Origin: Deltaproteobacteria bacterium
Lineage (GTDB): Bacteria; UBA10199; GCA-002796325; JACPFF01
DNA length: 64,000 nt
Reading direction: 5' to 3'
NCBI GenBank assembly: GCA_016183065.1
Contig: JACPFF010000016.1
Coordinates: 62,001 to 126,000, forward strand
The notes under the pieces were generated by a model. It made no database searches. It was not told the DNA's origin and worked only from the letters and a program-made list of their open reading frames with translations. Positions 1 to 9,800 of this stretch are shown piece after piece; within the stretch, counting starts at the first letter, position 1; every line of letters starts with the position of its first letter. A program made the translations under genes and the position numbers.

Positions 1-810
1 GAGACGGTTTTCCACGATATCGACGCGGCCAATGCCATGCCGTCCACCGAGTTGGTTCAGATGTTCGAGCAGGGCCACGGCGGTCAGGGCCTCACCATTC
101 AGGTGGGTCGGGGCGCCGCTGGTGAATCCGAGTTCGATCGTTGCTGCCGTGTCCGGTGCCTGCCGCGGATCTGTGGTCATGTGGTAGATCTCGTCGGGCG
201 GGGTGTTCCAGGGGTCCTCCAGGACTCCGCCTTCGCTCGAGAGATGCCAGATGTTGCGATCGTGGCTGTATAGTTTTTCCCGACTCGACGTGACCGGAAT
301 CCCCTTGGCTTCGGCATAGGCTAGACACTCTTCGCGGGACCGCAGCGTCCATTCGCGCCAAGGGGCGATGATCCGTACGGTGGGATCAAAGGCCTTGCAG
401 GTCAGTTCAAATCGGACCTGATCATTCCCCTTGCCGGTGCAGCCGTGTGCGACCGCATCTGCGCCTTCTTTCTCCACGATGTCCATCATGTGCGCGGCAA
501 TGATGGGACGCGCGATGGCGGTTCCCAGGAGATATTTTTCCTCGTAAATGGCCCCGGCCTGCAGCATCGGAAAACAGTAATCGGTCAGGAACTCTTCCCG
601 GAGGTCGCGGACAATGCACTTCGAGGCCCCGGATTTTTTTGCCTTGGCCTCAAGCCCATCGAGTTCGCTCCCCTGGCCGATGTTCGCCGCAAACGCGATG
701 ACATCGCAGTCATACGTTTCGCGCAGCCATGGAATGATGATGGAGGTGTCGAGTCCTCCGGAATACGCAAGGACCACCGTGCGGACCGACCGCGTATTGG
801 GTGTCGTCAT
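1..810 (-). CDS. argG: Argininosuccinate synthase, N-terminal part (runs off the window)
   Basis: ATP-dependent ligation of citrulline and aspartate, the penultimate step of arginine synthesis. The reverse strand reads from the ATG at 810 without a stop to base 1. The start MTTPNTRSVRTVVLAYSGGL carries the ATP-pyrophosphatase P-loop AYSGGLDTS. It is followed by the family-typical AFAANIGQG, GTAIARPIIA, HGCTGKGNDQVRFE and TSREKLYSHDRNIWHLS. About 270 of the usual roughly 400 residues are present; the C-terminus lies outside the window. A perfect TTGACA lies at 845-840 on the coding strand, with only a weak -10 (TAGCCG) 17 bases on, close to the ATG. The gene is divergent from the DUF6178-type gene. 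Assignment is certain; the promoter is a suggestion. Confidence 0.97.
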   Translation of the reverse strand, partial: MTTPNTRSVRTVVLAYSGGLDTSIIIPWLRETYDCDVIAFAANIGQGSELDGLEAKAKKSGASKCIVRDLREEFLTDYCFPMLQAGAIYEEKYLLGTAIARPIIAAHMMDIVEKEGADAVAHGCTGKGNDQVRFELTCKAFDPTVRIIAPWREWTLRSREECLAYAEAKGIPVTSSREKLYSHDRNIWHLSSEGGVLEDPWNTPPDEIYHMTTDPRQAPDTAATIELGFTSGAPTHLNGEALTAVALLEHLNQLGGRHGIGRVDIVENRL

Positions 811-914
811 GCCGCTCGGCTAATGTGCTGCGCGGACGTTGTCAATTAAAACGATGGGCGGTGAAGAGAAGCTTCACATTGGCAGCGGGCGGTGGATCTG
901 CTAGGGCGCCGCAT

Positions 915-2258
915 ATGATACAGGACGGTGACCTCCTCCAGCTCGATCCGGTGGCATTGTTGGCCCGCGATCGTGTCGCAGCTGAAAAAGTCTGGAACCG
1001 GTTTTCGCTCGAGCAACAGGTGGCATATCTGTTGGCCGCCCCCATCGAAGTGCGGTCTACGCTCTGCGAACTCTCCCATCAGGCGCGGGTCCTGGTGGAG
1101 GCCTTGCCGGCCCAGGAGCTCTGGCTCACAGTGCAGACGGTGGGAGGGACCGATGCTCTTGCGCTCTTTCATCTCGCGTCCGTCGCGCAGGTGCAATTCT
1201 GCCTCGATGTTGATTGCTGGGCAAAGGATCGATGGCTGGCCGAACCGACCTTCGAATGGCTCCGTCTCATTGCCGCCGGCGGGATCGACCGTATTGTGCG
1301 GTTTTTTCAGGAACAGGATATCGTCCTGATCGGTCTGTTGCTCAAACAATGGGTCACGATTTTTCTCCGGACCTCGCCCGATGAAGAGGTGTCCGAGGCC
1401 GTACCATGGCCCCGTCCTGAGCCGCCGACGACGCTGGACGGGGTCCTCTATTTTCAGGTCGCCGATGTCCGGATCGACCAATGGCTCCGTCCCATGCTCG
1501 AGATCTATGGCAAGGCCGATCACGAGGGTTTTGTCCATCTCTGCAAGGCCGTCCTCGGCCTTGGCGCGAGTGAACAGGAGGAAGAGGCCTTCGAAGTCCG
1601 CGGGCGACGGATGGCGGAATATGGCTTTCCGCCATTGGACGAGGCCATCGGCGTCTACCATCGTCTGCGGGAAGGTGAGCTGACGGTGTGTCCGCCCCGG
1701 AAGGCATTTTCTCCCGAAGCGCTCCGTGCGCCGCTCCATTTTGCCCTGGCCCATCTGGAACGCGAAACCCTCTTTCTGCGCAAGGTGTTCGGGATGCTCG
1801 ATCCGGGGCTCCGCGAGGCCTGTGGCCTGGAACTGGCGCGCATGGCAAATCGCATTGTCATTGCCGATGGGCACCAGGTGGCGATCGGTACGCTCCAGGT
1901 TGCCCTCCGCAAGGCCATCGGGTATCTGAATCTGGCCCTGGAACAGGTGAGTCATGGGGATGCGCAGCATGCGGCACAGCTCGTCGCGCAGCATTGGCTC
2001 ACGCACCTGTTTCAGGTCGGGTTCCACCTCGTCATGGCAGTGGCCGAACGGGCACGACGATGGGTGGCCGCGCATCCACTGGCCGAGAGGCCCGACGATC
2101 CCGCGACCGATGTTGCCATCGGGCTGGAACGGATCCGGGCGGCGGGTTGGCGGTGGCCGAAATATTATGTCGGACCCCATGCGGTAGACGGGGTCCTGCA
2201 TCGCGACTTTCAGTGCTGTCGCGAACTCGACGCGGTGAACGTGCTGATGGATGCCTGA
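915..2258 (+). CDS. DUF6178-type protein of unknown function
   Basis: A soluble, leucine-rich, mainly helical protein of 447 residues. Its N-terminus (LLQLDPVALLARDRVAAEKV, then QELWLTVQTVGGTDALALF) resembles the DUF6178 family known from deltaproteobacterial genomes, from memory. No catalytic motif or membrane segment is visible. I chose the ATG at 915 because it precedes the conserved-looking start; the frame stays open upstream to 801, so an earlier GTG cannot be excluded. The stop overlaps the start of the DedA gene (TGATG), so the two are probably co-transcribed and translationally coupled. Function is unknown; membership in DUF6178 is fairly likely. Confidence 0.8.
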   Translation: MIQDGDLLQLDPVALLARDRVAAEKVWNRFSLEQQVAYLLAAPIEVRSTLCELSHQARVLVEALPAQELWLTVQTVGGTDALALFHLASVAQVQFCLDVDCWAKDRWLAEPTFEWLRLIAAGGIDRIVRFFQEQDIVLIGLLLKQWVTIFLRTSPDEEVSEAVPWPRPEPPTTLDGVLYFQVADVRIDQWLRPMLEIYGKADHEGFVHLCKAVLGLGASEQEEEAFEVRGRRMAEYGFPPLDEAIGVYHRLREGELTVCPPRKAFSPEALRAPLHFALAHLERETLFLRKVFGMLDPGLREACGLELARMANRIVIADGHQVAIGTLQVALRKAIGYLNLALEQVSHGDAQHAAQLVAQHWLTHLFQVGFHLVMAVAERARRWVAAHPLAERPDDPATDVAIGLERIRAAGWRWPKYYVGPHAVDGVLHRDFQCCRELDAVNVLMDA

Positions 2259-2935
2259 TGGAGACATTTTTTGCCTTTTTTAGCGGTGGTGGACTCTATG
2301 TGGCATTTCTGCTGCTGCTCCTCTTGTGCGGCGTCGGGAATCCCGTTCCTGAAGATCTGGTGTTGCTGACGGCCGGTTACTTTGCCTATGCGTCGCTCGT
2401 AGAGCTCTGGCCGGTGGTGCTGGTCTGTTATGTTGGTGTGGTTGCGGGCGACTCCATCCTCTACTTCTTTGGCCGGCACTATGGGCAGCGCATTATTTCC
2501 CATCGGTGGCTGGCCCGCATCCTTCCCGCGGACCGCCTGGAGCGCATCCGAAAAAATTTTCAGCGGCGAGGTCATTGGACCATCCTGTTGGCACGATTTC
2601 TCGTCGGCCTCCGGTCACCGACCTTTTTGGTCTCCGGTGTCCTCCATGTCCGGTTTCGGACGTTTCTCCTCCTGGATGCCATTGGCGCCGTGGTGAGCGT
2701 TCCGTTCTTTGTCGGTCTGGGATATCTCTTCGGCAATAACATCGAGAGCATCCAGCAAGACATGCAGCACGTGGGGCACTGGATCATGGCCATTGGCATT
2801 GGACTCCTCTTGGTCTGGGTCTGGTGGATCTGGTGGCGTGTCCGCCGCGAAGAGGTCGCGGAGGAACGTGAGCGGCAATTGTTTCAGGGACCGGAGTCGG
2901 GCGAGATCGCGCAGAACGCGCGCTCACTGCCATGA
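2258..2935 (+). CDS. DedA family inner-membrane protein
   Basis: DedA/SNARE-associated (VTT-domain) membrane protein of 225 residues. Family members are linked to phospholipid flipping and membrane homeostasis. Visible features: the N-terminal hydrophobic stretch with the early acidic site GVGNPVPEDLVLL, the family motif GDSILYFFGRHYG, then RGHWTILLARFLVGLRSPTF, matching the conserved G-x-x-x-x-x-x-R-F-x-P-x-x-R region, and a C-terminal helix GIGLLLVWVWWIWW followed by a charged tail. It overlaps the preceding gene by one base, so it is probably in the same operon. The transported lipid is not inferable. Confidence 0.92.
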   Translation: METFFAFFSGGGLYVAFLLLLLLCGVGNPVPEDLVLLTAGYFAYASLVELWPVVLVCYVGVVAGDSILYFFGRHYGQRIISHRWLARILPADRLERIRKNFQRRGHWTILLARFLVGLRSPTFLVSGVLHVRFRTFLLLDAIGAVVSVPFFVGLGYLFGNNIESIQQDMQHVGHWIMAIGIGLLLVWVWWIWWRVRREEVAEERERQLFQGPESGEIAQNARSLP

Positions 2936-2966
2936 GTGCATGGCAGCGCATGGTGATTGTTGTACG

Positions 2967-4010
2967 TCATCGTGCCGCGATGGTTCCATGGCCGATGGTA
3001 CGCCAGCCTTGCTCTAAGCTCCCTGCCAGTTGCACGGCGTCCGGTGCGTAGGTGGTGTGCGTGACAAAGCGGGCGAGGCCGGGATGGTAGGTCCGTTCAA
3101 TGTCGAGGATGGGGGTCGAAAAATCGGGTCCGAGAAAATGGATGTCGGTCATTCCGGGGAATCGGCCGCGATTGATCCATTGCACCACCCCCGTTATTCC
3201 GGCGATTGCGCCGACTTCTGCCGCAAGCCACTGAAGAGCACTCATCCAGAGGATATCGACTTCGGCAGTGGGCAAGAGGGTCACGTTGAGAAACATGGTC
3301 GCGAGCGCGCCAAGCGCACCAAGCAACATAACCCGCTCTGTCGATGGCATGGCGTAATAGGCTCCGAACGCCGTCGTGCTGGCGATCGGTCCGGCTAGTG
3401 CCAGCAGATTCATGGCTGGTATGGGAAGGGCCGTATCGACCGAAATAAAATAGCGCACGGCGGGGAATGCCGCGAGAGCCGAGCAGATGTGCTCGCAGAG
3501 CGGATGCGCAATAGGTGTGAGGTCCTCAAAACCGAGCAGGGAGCCTTTCCGGGGAGACGTGATGGCAATGCGTGCATCAAATGGCATCTCGGGAACAGAG
3601 AGGTCCACTCGGTCCGGCGCAGTCAGGTGAATCCGCTGCATACCGCTGCCATAGAGCCACGGCAACTGTGCCCGAAGGAAGGCATCATAGAGTTGCGGCG
3701 TGACGTCTATGGTGAGGGAGTCGAGGCCAAAACCGAGTTGAAACGGTCCAAACAGCCGATGCTCGTCGATGATGGCCTGGAGCGCACCAAACATCTCCTC
3801 ATGCGAAGTCCTCAGATCTCTGGTGGAAAGTCTCAGATGACGGCCCCCCTGATCGTGGTGCACCGCAATGGTGGGCATCGTCGCTTGGGACCCCACACGC
3901 CTGTAGATGGAACTCGGTGTGGGGAGCGCAGCGGATGGTGCGCCCATCGATGGTGACGCGCGATGGAGTTTCCACGGTGTCCAGGCGTATGGAGCGGTTG
4001 CGAGTGACAT
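2967..4010 (-). CDS. Unrecognised protein with two or three membrane segments
   Basis: Predicted 347 residues, downstream of ackA on the same strand with a 39-base gap. The N-terminal 180 residues look soluble. The hydrophobic stretches AMNLLALAGPIASTTAFGAY and VMLLGALGALATMFLNVTLL, plus a weaker third around MSALQWLAAEVGAIAG, suggest a membrane hairpin before a soluble C-terminal tail. I do not recognise the family. The start is uncertain: ATGs at 4010, 3947 and 3878 all lack a clear ribosome site, and the first 44 residues look low in information. A different frame in the same stretch (about 4000-3850) reads more like protein, so a frameshift near the 5' end is possible. Confidence 0.65.
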   Translation of the reverse strand: MSLATAPYAWTPWKLHRASPSMGAPSAALPTPSSIYRRVGSQATMPTIAVHHDQGGRHLRLSTRDLRTSHEEMFGALQAIIDEHRLFGPFQLGFGLDSLTIDVTPQLYDAFLRAQLPWLYGSGMQRIHLTAPDRVDLSVPEMPFDARIAITSPRKGSLLGFEDLTPIAHPLCEHICSALAAFPAVRYFISVDTALPIPAMNLLALAGPIASTTAFGAYYAMPSTERVMLLGALGALATMFLNVTLLPTAEVDILWMSALQWLAAEVGAIAGITGVVQWINRGRFPGMTDIHFLGPDFSTPILDIERTYHPGLARFVTHTTYAPDAVQLAGSLEQGWRTIGHGTIAAR

Positions 4011-4049
4011 ACGGTGTATTTGTCGCGGCGGTGCCGAAAAGGTTGCTTC

Positions 4050-5243
4050 TCAGACCAGGGCAGAGGCATCGCGGGCCATCATCACTCCTTCGTTCGTCGG
4101 AATGACCAGGATGGCGGCCTGGGATCCCCTGGCATGGATGGCGGCTGCCGTGCCGCGAGTGCGGCAATTTTTCGCGCCATCGATCGTGAGCCCAAATCCC
4201 CGGCACCACTTGACGATTTGTGCACGAATTTCCGGCTGATTCTCGCCGATTCCCGCGGTGAAGATCAGACCATCGATCCCCCCGAGGGTTGCCACATACG
4301 CCCCGATATATTTTTCCACACGATAGCAGAACATTTCAAACGCGAGCGTGGCGCGCGGATCGCCATCGACCATGCGTCGCAACACCTCGGGCATGGTGGC
4401 AGCACCGCCGGAGACCCCCAGAAAACCAGACTGGTGATTCAGCAGGCGGTTGAGCCGGTCCGGCGTGAAGCCGTGGGCCATCTGCAGGTGGAGGAGGATG
4501 CCGGGATCGATGTCGCCGCTCCGTGTCCGCATCATCAGGCCCTCTGCCGGCGTAAAGCCCATGGAGGTGTCGACGCTCTTTCCGCCCGCAATGGCGCAGA
4601 CACTGCATCCACTCCCGAGATGGCAGGCAATGAGCCGCAAGGCCTTCACGGGACGGCGCATCATCCGGGCGGCCTCGCTCATGACATAGCGATAGGAGAT
4701 GCCGTGAAATCCGTACCGACGGATCAACAGGCGTTTGGACAAGGCATGGGGGAGTGGATAGATGGCGGCATAGTCGGGAATCGATTTGTGGAACCCGGTG
4801 TCAAACACGGCCACATGGGGGATGTCCGGAAAATAGCGGTGTGCGACACGAATCCCCTTCAGGTTCGGCGGGGTGTGCAACGGCGCGAGCTTCGTGTTTG
4901 CACGGATGCCGGCGAGGACCGTCGGGGTGATGCGCACCGAGTCGACATAGTGCGATCCGCCATGCACGACGCGATGGGCCACCGCGCGGAGGGCATTGTC
5001 TCTCTGCAGGGGGGAACGGGGATCGCGCAGGAAGGTCCGCATCACATATCGCAGGCCATGTTCGTAGGTGGGGAACGCTTCATGGCCATGTGTGGCGATG
5101 CCGTTGCATTGCCACGCCCATGTACCGTGTTTCAGTCCGATGTCGGAGACGTGGAGATTTGCCAGCTCGTGTTCCTGCGGCATGGTAAAGAGTGCCGCCT
5201 TGATGGACGATGACCCGCAATTGAGTGTGAGAATATATGTCAT
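4050..5243 (-). CDS. ackA: Acetate kinase
   Basis: Interconverts acetate plus ATP with acetyl phosphate plus ADP in the cytoplasm. The protein has 397 residues, the normal family length. It starts MTYILTLNCGSSSIKAALF, with the N-(C/S)-GSSS-x-K motif. The catalytic region reads AVFDTGFHKSIPDYAAIYPL, the phosphate-binding stretch LIACHLGSGCSVCAI, then DTSMGFTPAEGLMMRTRSGD and the C-terminal LIFTAGIGENQPEIR. All signature residues (DTGFH, HLGSG, TSMG, TRSGD, GIGEN) are present. No phosphotransacetylase gene lies next to it; the downstream gene is an unknown membrane protein. It is divergent from the M42-like peptidase. Confidence 0.97.
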   Translation of the reverse strand: MTYILTLNCGSSSIKAALFTMPQEHELANLHVSDIGLKHGTWAWQCNGIATHGHEAFPTYEHGLRYVMRTFLRDPRSPLQRDNALRAVAHRVVHGGSHYVDSVRITPTVLAGIRANTKLAPLHTPPNLKGIRVAHRYFPDIPHVAVFDTGFHKSIPDYAAIYPLPHALSKRLLIRRYGFHGISYRYVMSEAARMMRRPVKALRLIACHLGSGCSVCAIAGGKSVDTSMGFTPAEGLMMRTRSGDIDPGILLHLQMAHGFTPDRLNRLLNHQSGFLGVSGGAATMPEVLRRMVDGDPRATLAFEMFCYRVEKYIGAYVATLGGIDGLIFTAGIGENQPEIRAQIVKWCRGFGLTIDGAKNCRTRGTAAAIHARGSQAAILVIPTNEGVMMARDASALV

Positions 5244-5302
5244 CCGATCCTCGCAAGACCGTAACAGTTTACACCACTCGGCACTTAGCGTAGAGAGGGG
5301 GA

Positions 5303-6358
5303 ATGCGCAAGGATTGGAAACCCTCCCGTCGTCTCCTGTGCGATCTCTTGGCGTTACCGACGGCTCCCCTGCTTGAATCCCATGTGATTGCCTTCGTCCG
5401 CCGCTTTGCCGCGCGGTATCGGTTGCGTCTGCGTCAGGATCGCTTCGGCAATATTTTCCTCGCCAATCGCGGACGCGGGCGGACCCGGTGTGTGGTGATG
5501 GCCCATATGGATCATCCGGGCATTGTGGTGACGGCCATCCATGGCAGGCAGATGGAGGCCAAAATCCTCGGCGGACTCCATCGACCGCACATGGCGCGGG
5601 CGCGCTTCCGCTTTTTTCCCGATGAGCGAGGTTCGCGGCCGGTCCGTGTCACAGGACGCATCGGTCGGGACCATCTGCGATTGCCGTTACTCACCGATGT
5701 CACGGTGGGGACGTTTGGCATGCTCGATCTTCCCCCGGTGCGATGGGCCAGGGGACTCGTGCTTGCCCGCGTGATCGATAATCTGGCCGGCTGTGCAGAG
5801 GTCCTTGACTGGTTGCGGGCCTTCGCGCGTTCGCCGCATCGCGTGATGGGCGTACTGACGCGCGGTGAGGAGATCGGCATGCGCGGGGCCGCGGCGCTGG
5901 TACGGAGCCGACAGCTGCCGCGACACGTGCCCATGCTGGTGCTCGAGGCGAGTTCCGCGGCGGCGGCCCGCGTGGAGATCGGTGGGGGACCGGTGTTGCG
6001 TGTCGGCGATCGCCTGGTCAATTTCGATCCACGGATCGATTGCTGGGTGCAGGAGACCGCGAACCGATTGGCGGGAGAGGACCGTGATTTTGTCTATCAA
6101 CGCGCCCTCATGTGCGGCGGGGTCATGGAGGCATCGCTCTACGTGTTGGACGGACTCCTGGTCGGTGCGCTGGCCCTCCCTCTCGGGAACTATCACAATC
6201 GCGGACCGCGTGGCCCGGCGCCCGAGTACATTGCGTGGCGCGACTGGTGCCGGTTGCAGCAGTTGTTGCGGGCGCTGGTGGTCGCGCCACCGGTGCCGCA
6301 GGTGGTGCGATGTTTGCGTCGCAGGCTGCTGCAGGCCCAGGTGCCTGAGAGGAGATAA
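5303..6358 (+). CDS. M42-like metallopeptidase / aminopeptidase
   Basis: A 351-residue protein of the M42/M20 di-zinc aminopeptidase group. Candidate metal ligands are in order: H and D in VVMAHMDHPG, D in ARVIDNLAGC, the catalytic pair in LTRGEEIGMRGA, an acidic residue in VLEASS, and a late histidine in LGNYHNRG. The ATG at 5303 follows a strong purine-rich ribosome site (GAGAGGGGGA). The cytidine deaminase begins two bases after the stop, so the two are likely one operon. Substrate is unknown; the E in VLEASS and the HNRG ending differ somewhat from classical PepA/FrvX members, so it may be a divergent subgroup. Confidence 0.85.
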   Translation: MRKDWKPSRRLLCDLLALPTAPLLESHVIAFVRRFAARYRLRLRQDRFGNIFLANRGRGRTRCVVMAHMDHPGIVVTAIHGRQMEAKILGGLHRPHMARARFRFFPDERGSRPVRVTGRIGRDHLRLPLLTDVTVGTFGMLDLPPVRWARGLVLARVIDNLAGCAEVLDWLRAFARSPHRVMGVLTRGEEIGMRGAAALVRSRQLPRHVPMLVLEASSAAAARVEIGGGPVLRVGDRLVNFDPRIDCWVQETANRLAGEDRDFVYQRALMCGGVMEASLYVLDGLLVGALALPLGNYHNRGPRGPAPEYIAWRDWCRLQQLLRALVVAPPVPQVVRCLRRRLLQAQVPERR

Positions 6359-6360
6359 CG

Positions 6361-6771
6361 ATGGACACTGTGCAGAGCGATCCCCTGTTTCGCGCGGCGC
6401 TGGCCGTGCGGGATCATGCCATTGCCCTCCACAGCGGCGTGAAGGTCGGGGCCGCGCTCGAGACCGCTGATGGGGCCATCGTGACCGGATGTAATGTCGA
6501 GAGCCCCTCGATTATTGTGCATATCTGTGCGGAACGGGCCGCGCTTATCGCGGCATTGGGGGCCGGGCACCGCACATTTCATCGCATTGCCGTGGTGGGC
6601 GATTTTCGACATCCGATTCCCCCCTGCGGGTTTTGCCGGCAGGCGCTGGTGGAATTTGCGCCGGACCTGCTGGTCACCATGGCCACAGTGGCTGGTGCCA
6701 GCGAAACCCTCCCCCTGCGCGACCTCCTCCCCCGGGCGTATGACATTCGCGACCGTGCAGACAAGTCTTGA
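6361..6771 (+). CDS. cdd: Cytidine deaminase
   Basis: Zinc hydrolase of pyrimidine salvage converting cytidine and deoxycytidine to uridine forms. The 136-residue length fits the short homotetrameric class. The substrate-binding NVES motif is followed by the zinc site CAERAA (Cys, catalytic Glu) and PCGFCRQ (two Cys ligands). A GGAG ribosome site in GAGAGGAGATAACG precedes the ATG. It closely follows the M42-like peptidase. The fatty acid synthase starts 84 bases downstream. Confidence 0.95.
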   Translation: MDTVQSDPLFRAALAVRDHAIALHSGVKVGAALETADGAIVTGCNVESPSIIVHICAERAALIAALGAGHRTFHRIAVVGDFRHPIPPCGFCRQALVEFAPDLLVTMATVAGASETLPLRDLLPRAYDIRDRADKS

Positions 6772-6855
6772 CGCAGTGAGTTGACGCAATTGCGCTTTAC
6801 CACGGGGATGAGATTACCTAACGTCCGCGCTTTTACTCTCTGGCAGGAGGCATCG

Positions 6856-9800
6856 ATGGAAACGGCATATCACTCACCCCTTTCGCCGTATGGTGCGTCG
6901 CACTGTGTGACGCAGGTACGGGAAGGGACGATTGTTCCCCTGATTGAATTTGGGGGGAATGCCATCGCCTATTGGGAGGAACTGGTTGGGCGGTATCATG
7001 AGTCGATGACCGTCCGGAATCTGGTCGATAGAGTCGCAAAAAAACTGAATGATACCATCGAATTATCGGATATTTCCACCAGCGGAATCCTCGCGCGCGG
7101 TCTCCCATTACAGCGCTGGCTGCAGGAACCGTCCGCCGTTCCTCCGGCAGACTATCTGGCCTCGGGAACGGTCTCCATGCCCCTCATTTTTTTGACGCAG
7201 ATCGGCCATGTCATCAGTTTGCGCGACCAGCATCCCATGCTCGGGGAGATTTTTGACCGGGCCGTGGGATATGTCGGCCACAGCCAAGGCGTGATGACCG
7301 GACTCTGTTTTGCCACGGGCCGCGAAGGGGAGGGCTTTGCGGAATTGGTCGAGGCGGTGGCCTGTTATTTCCTCTGGCAGGCGTTTCGCATGCAGCAGGC
7401 CCTCCTCCCCGGTCGGGTGACGCCCGCGGAATATGACGCCTCGACACACCGTGGCGACGGTGCCCCGGCGCCGATGGCCGCGATTGCCGGACTGGAGCGC
7501 CACGAAATCGAGACACTCCTCACGCAGGCACCAACGACCGGACCGGTCGTGATCTCGGTGATCAATGACTGGGACCGGATGGTCCTGTCAGGGAGCATGA
7601 CCGACCTCCTGCGGGTACGCGAGCAGTTGCTGCAGTGGGAAAGTGCCTGGACACACGATCTTGTCACCAAACATCGTCGCGTCGGATGGCAGTATCTCCA
7701 GATGTCGAGCCCGTTTCATTCCCCCTATATGGTCGCCACGCAGGGACAATTCGAACACGATCTCGTCCGTTTGGGGATCCACTTTGATGCCCATGCCTTG
7801 CGGGCGCCTCTCTATGGGACTGCGATGGGGAACAATCTCCAGCAGGCCGATGATCTCACCGCGGCCCTCATCGCCATGCAATGGACGGGGGCCGTGGACT
7901 GGCCCACGGTCTTGCGGAAGGCGACGCACCCGGCAGGAGGGGCGTGCGTGACGCATATTGTCGATTTTGGTCCGGGCGATGGCGTGGCCAAGATCACGGC
8001 CCGGCAGCAGCGGGGGCGCGGCATTGGGGTCATCATGGCCGCGACCGATGCCGGACGGACGCAGCTGCTCAGTGAGGATCCGGCGGCGGTTCCCCGTGGA
8101 GAGGATTGGGAACGGTTTCGGCCCCGGCTCCACGCGGTGGCATCGGTCCCTTCCTCTGACAGCCGCGCGACGCCGCGTTTGTGGCTCGACAACCGGTTTT
8201 CGCGCTTTACCAAGGTCCCGCCGATTTTCGGGGGAGGGATGACGCCAACGAGCGTGGAGATCGACATGGTGGTGGCCGCGGCGAATGCCGGATATCTGCA
8301 GGAATGGGCCGGCGGTGGACAGGTCACCGAGGCCATCTGGGATGGACGGGCTGACGAGCTCCGTCAGGCGTTGCTACCGGGGCGGGGGATCATCTTCAAT
8401 GCGCTCTATCTCGATCCCTATCTCTGGCGGCTCCATTTTCCGCGCATTCTGGAACAGAAGCGCCGCGGTATTCCCTACATCGGCATGACGATCTCTGCCG
8501 GCATTCCCGAGGTCGAGGAGGCCTCAAGAATTTTGCGGGCCTTGTTGGCGGAGGGGCTCTGGTGCAATGCCTTCAAACCGGGCAATGACGCACAGATCGC
8601 GCAGGTCTTGCAGATTGCCGACGCCAATCCGGATGTCACCTTGTTGATGCACGTCGAAGGCGGCAAGGCGGGGGGGCATCATAGCTGGGAAGATCTCCAC
8701 GGGCTGATCTTGCGCAATTACGCGGCCATTCGCGTGCGCGCCAACGTGATCCTCTGTGTCGGCGGTGGCATCGGGACACCGGAAGCGGCTGCGTGCTGGC
8801 TTATGGGGAGCTGGCATCATCGCGACACCCTCCCGGTGATGCCGGTCGATGCGGTCTTTCTCGGCACGCGGCTCATGGCCTGCAAGGAGGCCAAGACCTC
8901 GCCGCAGGTGAAGGCGCAATTGGTCCGATTGCAGGGGACCACCGAATGGATCCGTCCGCAGCAGGTCTGTGGCGGAATGACGTCACAAAAATCGCAGATG
9001 GATGCGGATATCCATTGTGCCGAGTCCGGGGCCACCCGTGCAGGGCGTCTCCTCGATGCGCTGGCCGGACAACCACGCGAGACGATCGTTGCGCGGAAAC
9101 AAGAGATCGTTGCACTCCTGGCCAAGACCGCCAAGCCGTATTTTGGCGATCTGCCGGCCATGACTTATGCCGGTGTCTTGGCACGGATGGTTGCGCTGAT
9201 GGCCCCCGGCGCTATTGCTCCCCATCTTCCCCACGATGGTCCCTGGTACGATCGGAGTTTTCGCGAGCGGGCACTGGCCTGGGCGCAGCGCGCGGAGGCC
9301 CGTTGCGCACCGCGCACCTCTGGTGCAGCTCGCTGGGTGGGGGACCCGCGGCAGCTCGACGATCCCGCGCAATGTCTCTCGGCACTGCGGGACCGCTATC
9401 CGGCGATGGAGACGACACGCCTCCATGCAGAGGATGTGGCCTATTTTCTTTTCCTCTGCCGGCAACCGGGGAAACCGGTCAATTTTGTGCCGGTCATCGA
9501 TGAAGACGTGCGGCGTTGGTACAAGGCCGACAGCCTCTGGCAATCGCATGATCCGCGGTACCCCGCCGATGCCGTCATTACGGTCCCAGGACCGGAAGCC
9601 GTGCGGAGTATCACCGCCATGGATGAGCCCATTGCCACGGTCTTTTCCGCATTTGAGCAGGCCGCGATTGCCGCGGTAGAGCGCGCGGATGCAACCCGTG
9701 ACAGGGAAAGGCCGCTGATCAGTTTTGTGGGCGAGGGAGTACCGACGGCATGCACCGAGCTGACCACCGCAGTCCTTGCGCGCACACCACGCGGCGCCAA

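Noticed and set aside
846..2267. A 473-codon reverse frame opposite the DUF6178-type gene
   Set aside because: Composition is typical of an antisense shadow and there is no recognisable domain; the forward frame is coupled to dedA.
4014..5213. A 399-codon forward frame opposite ackA
   Set aside because: Antisense shadow of a certain acetate kinase gene.
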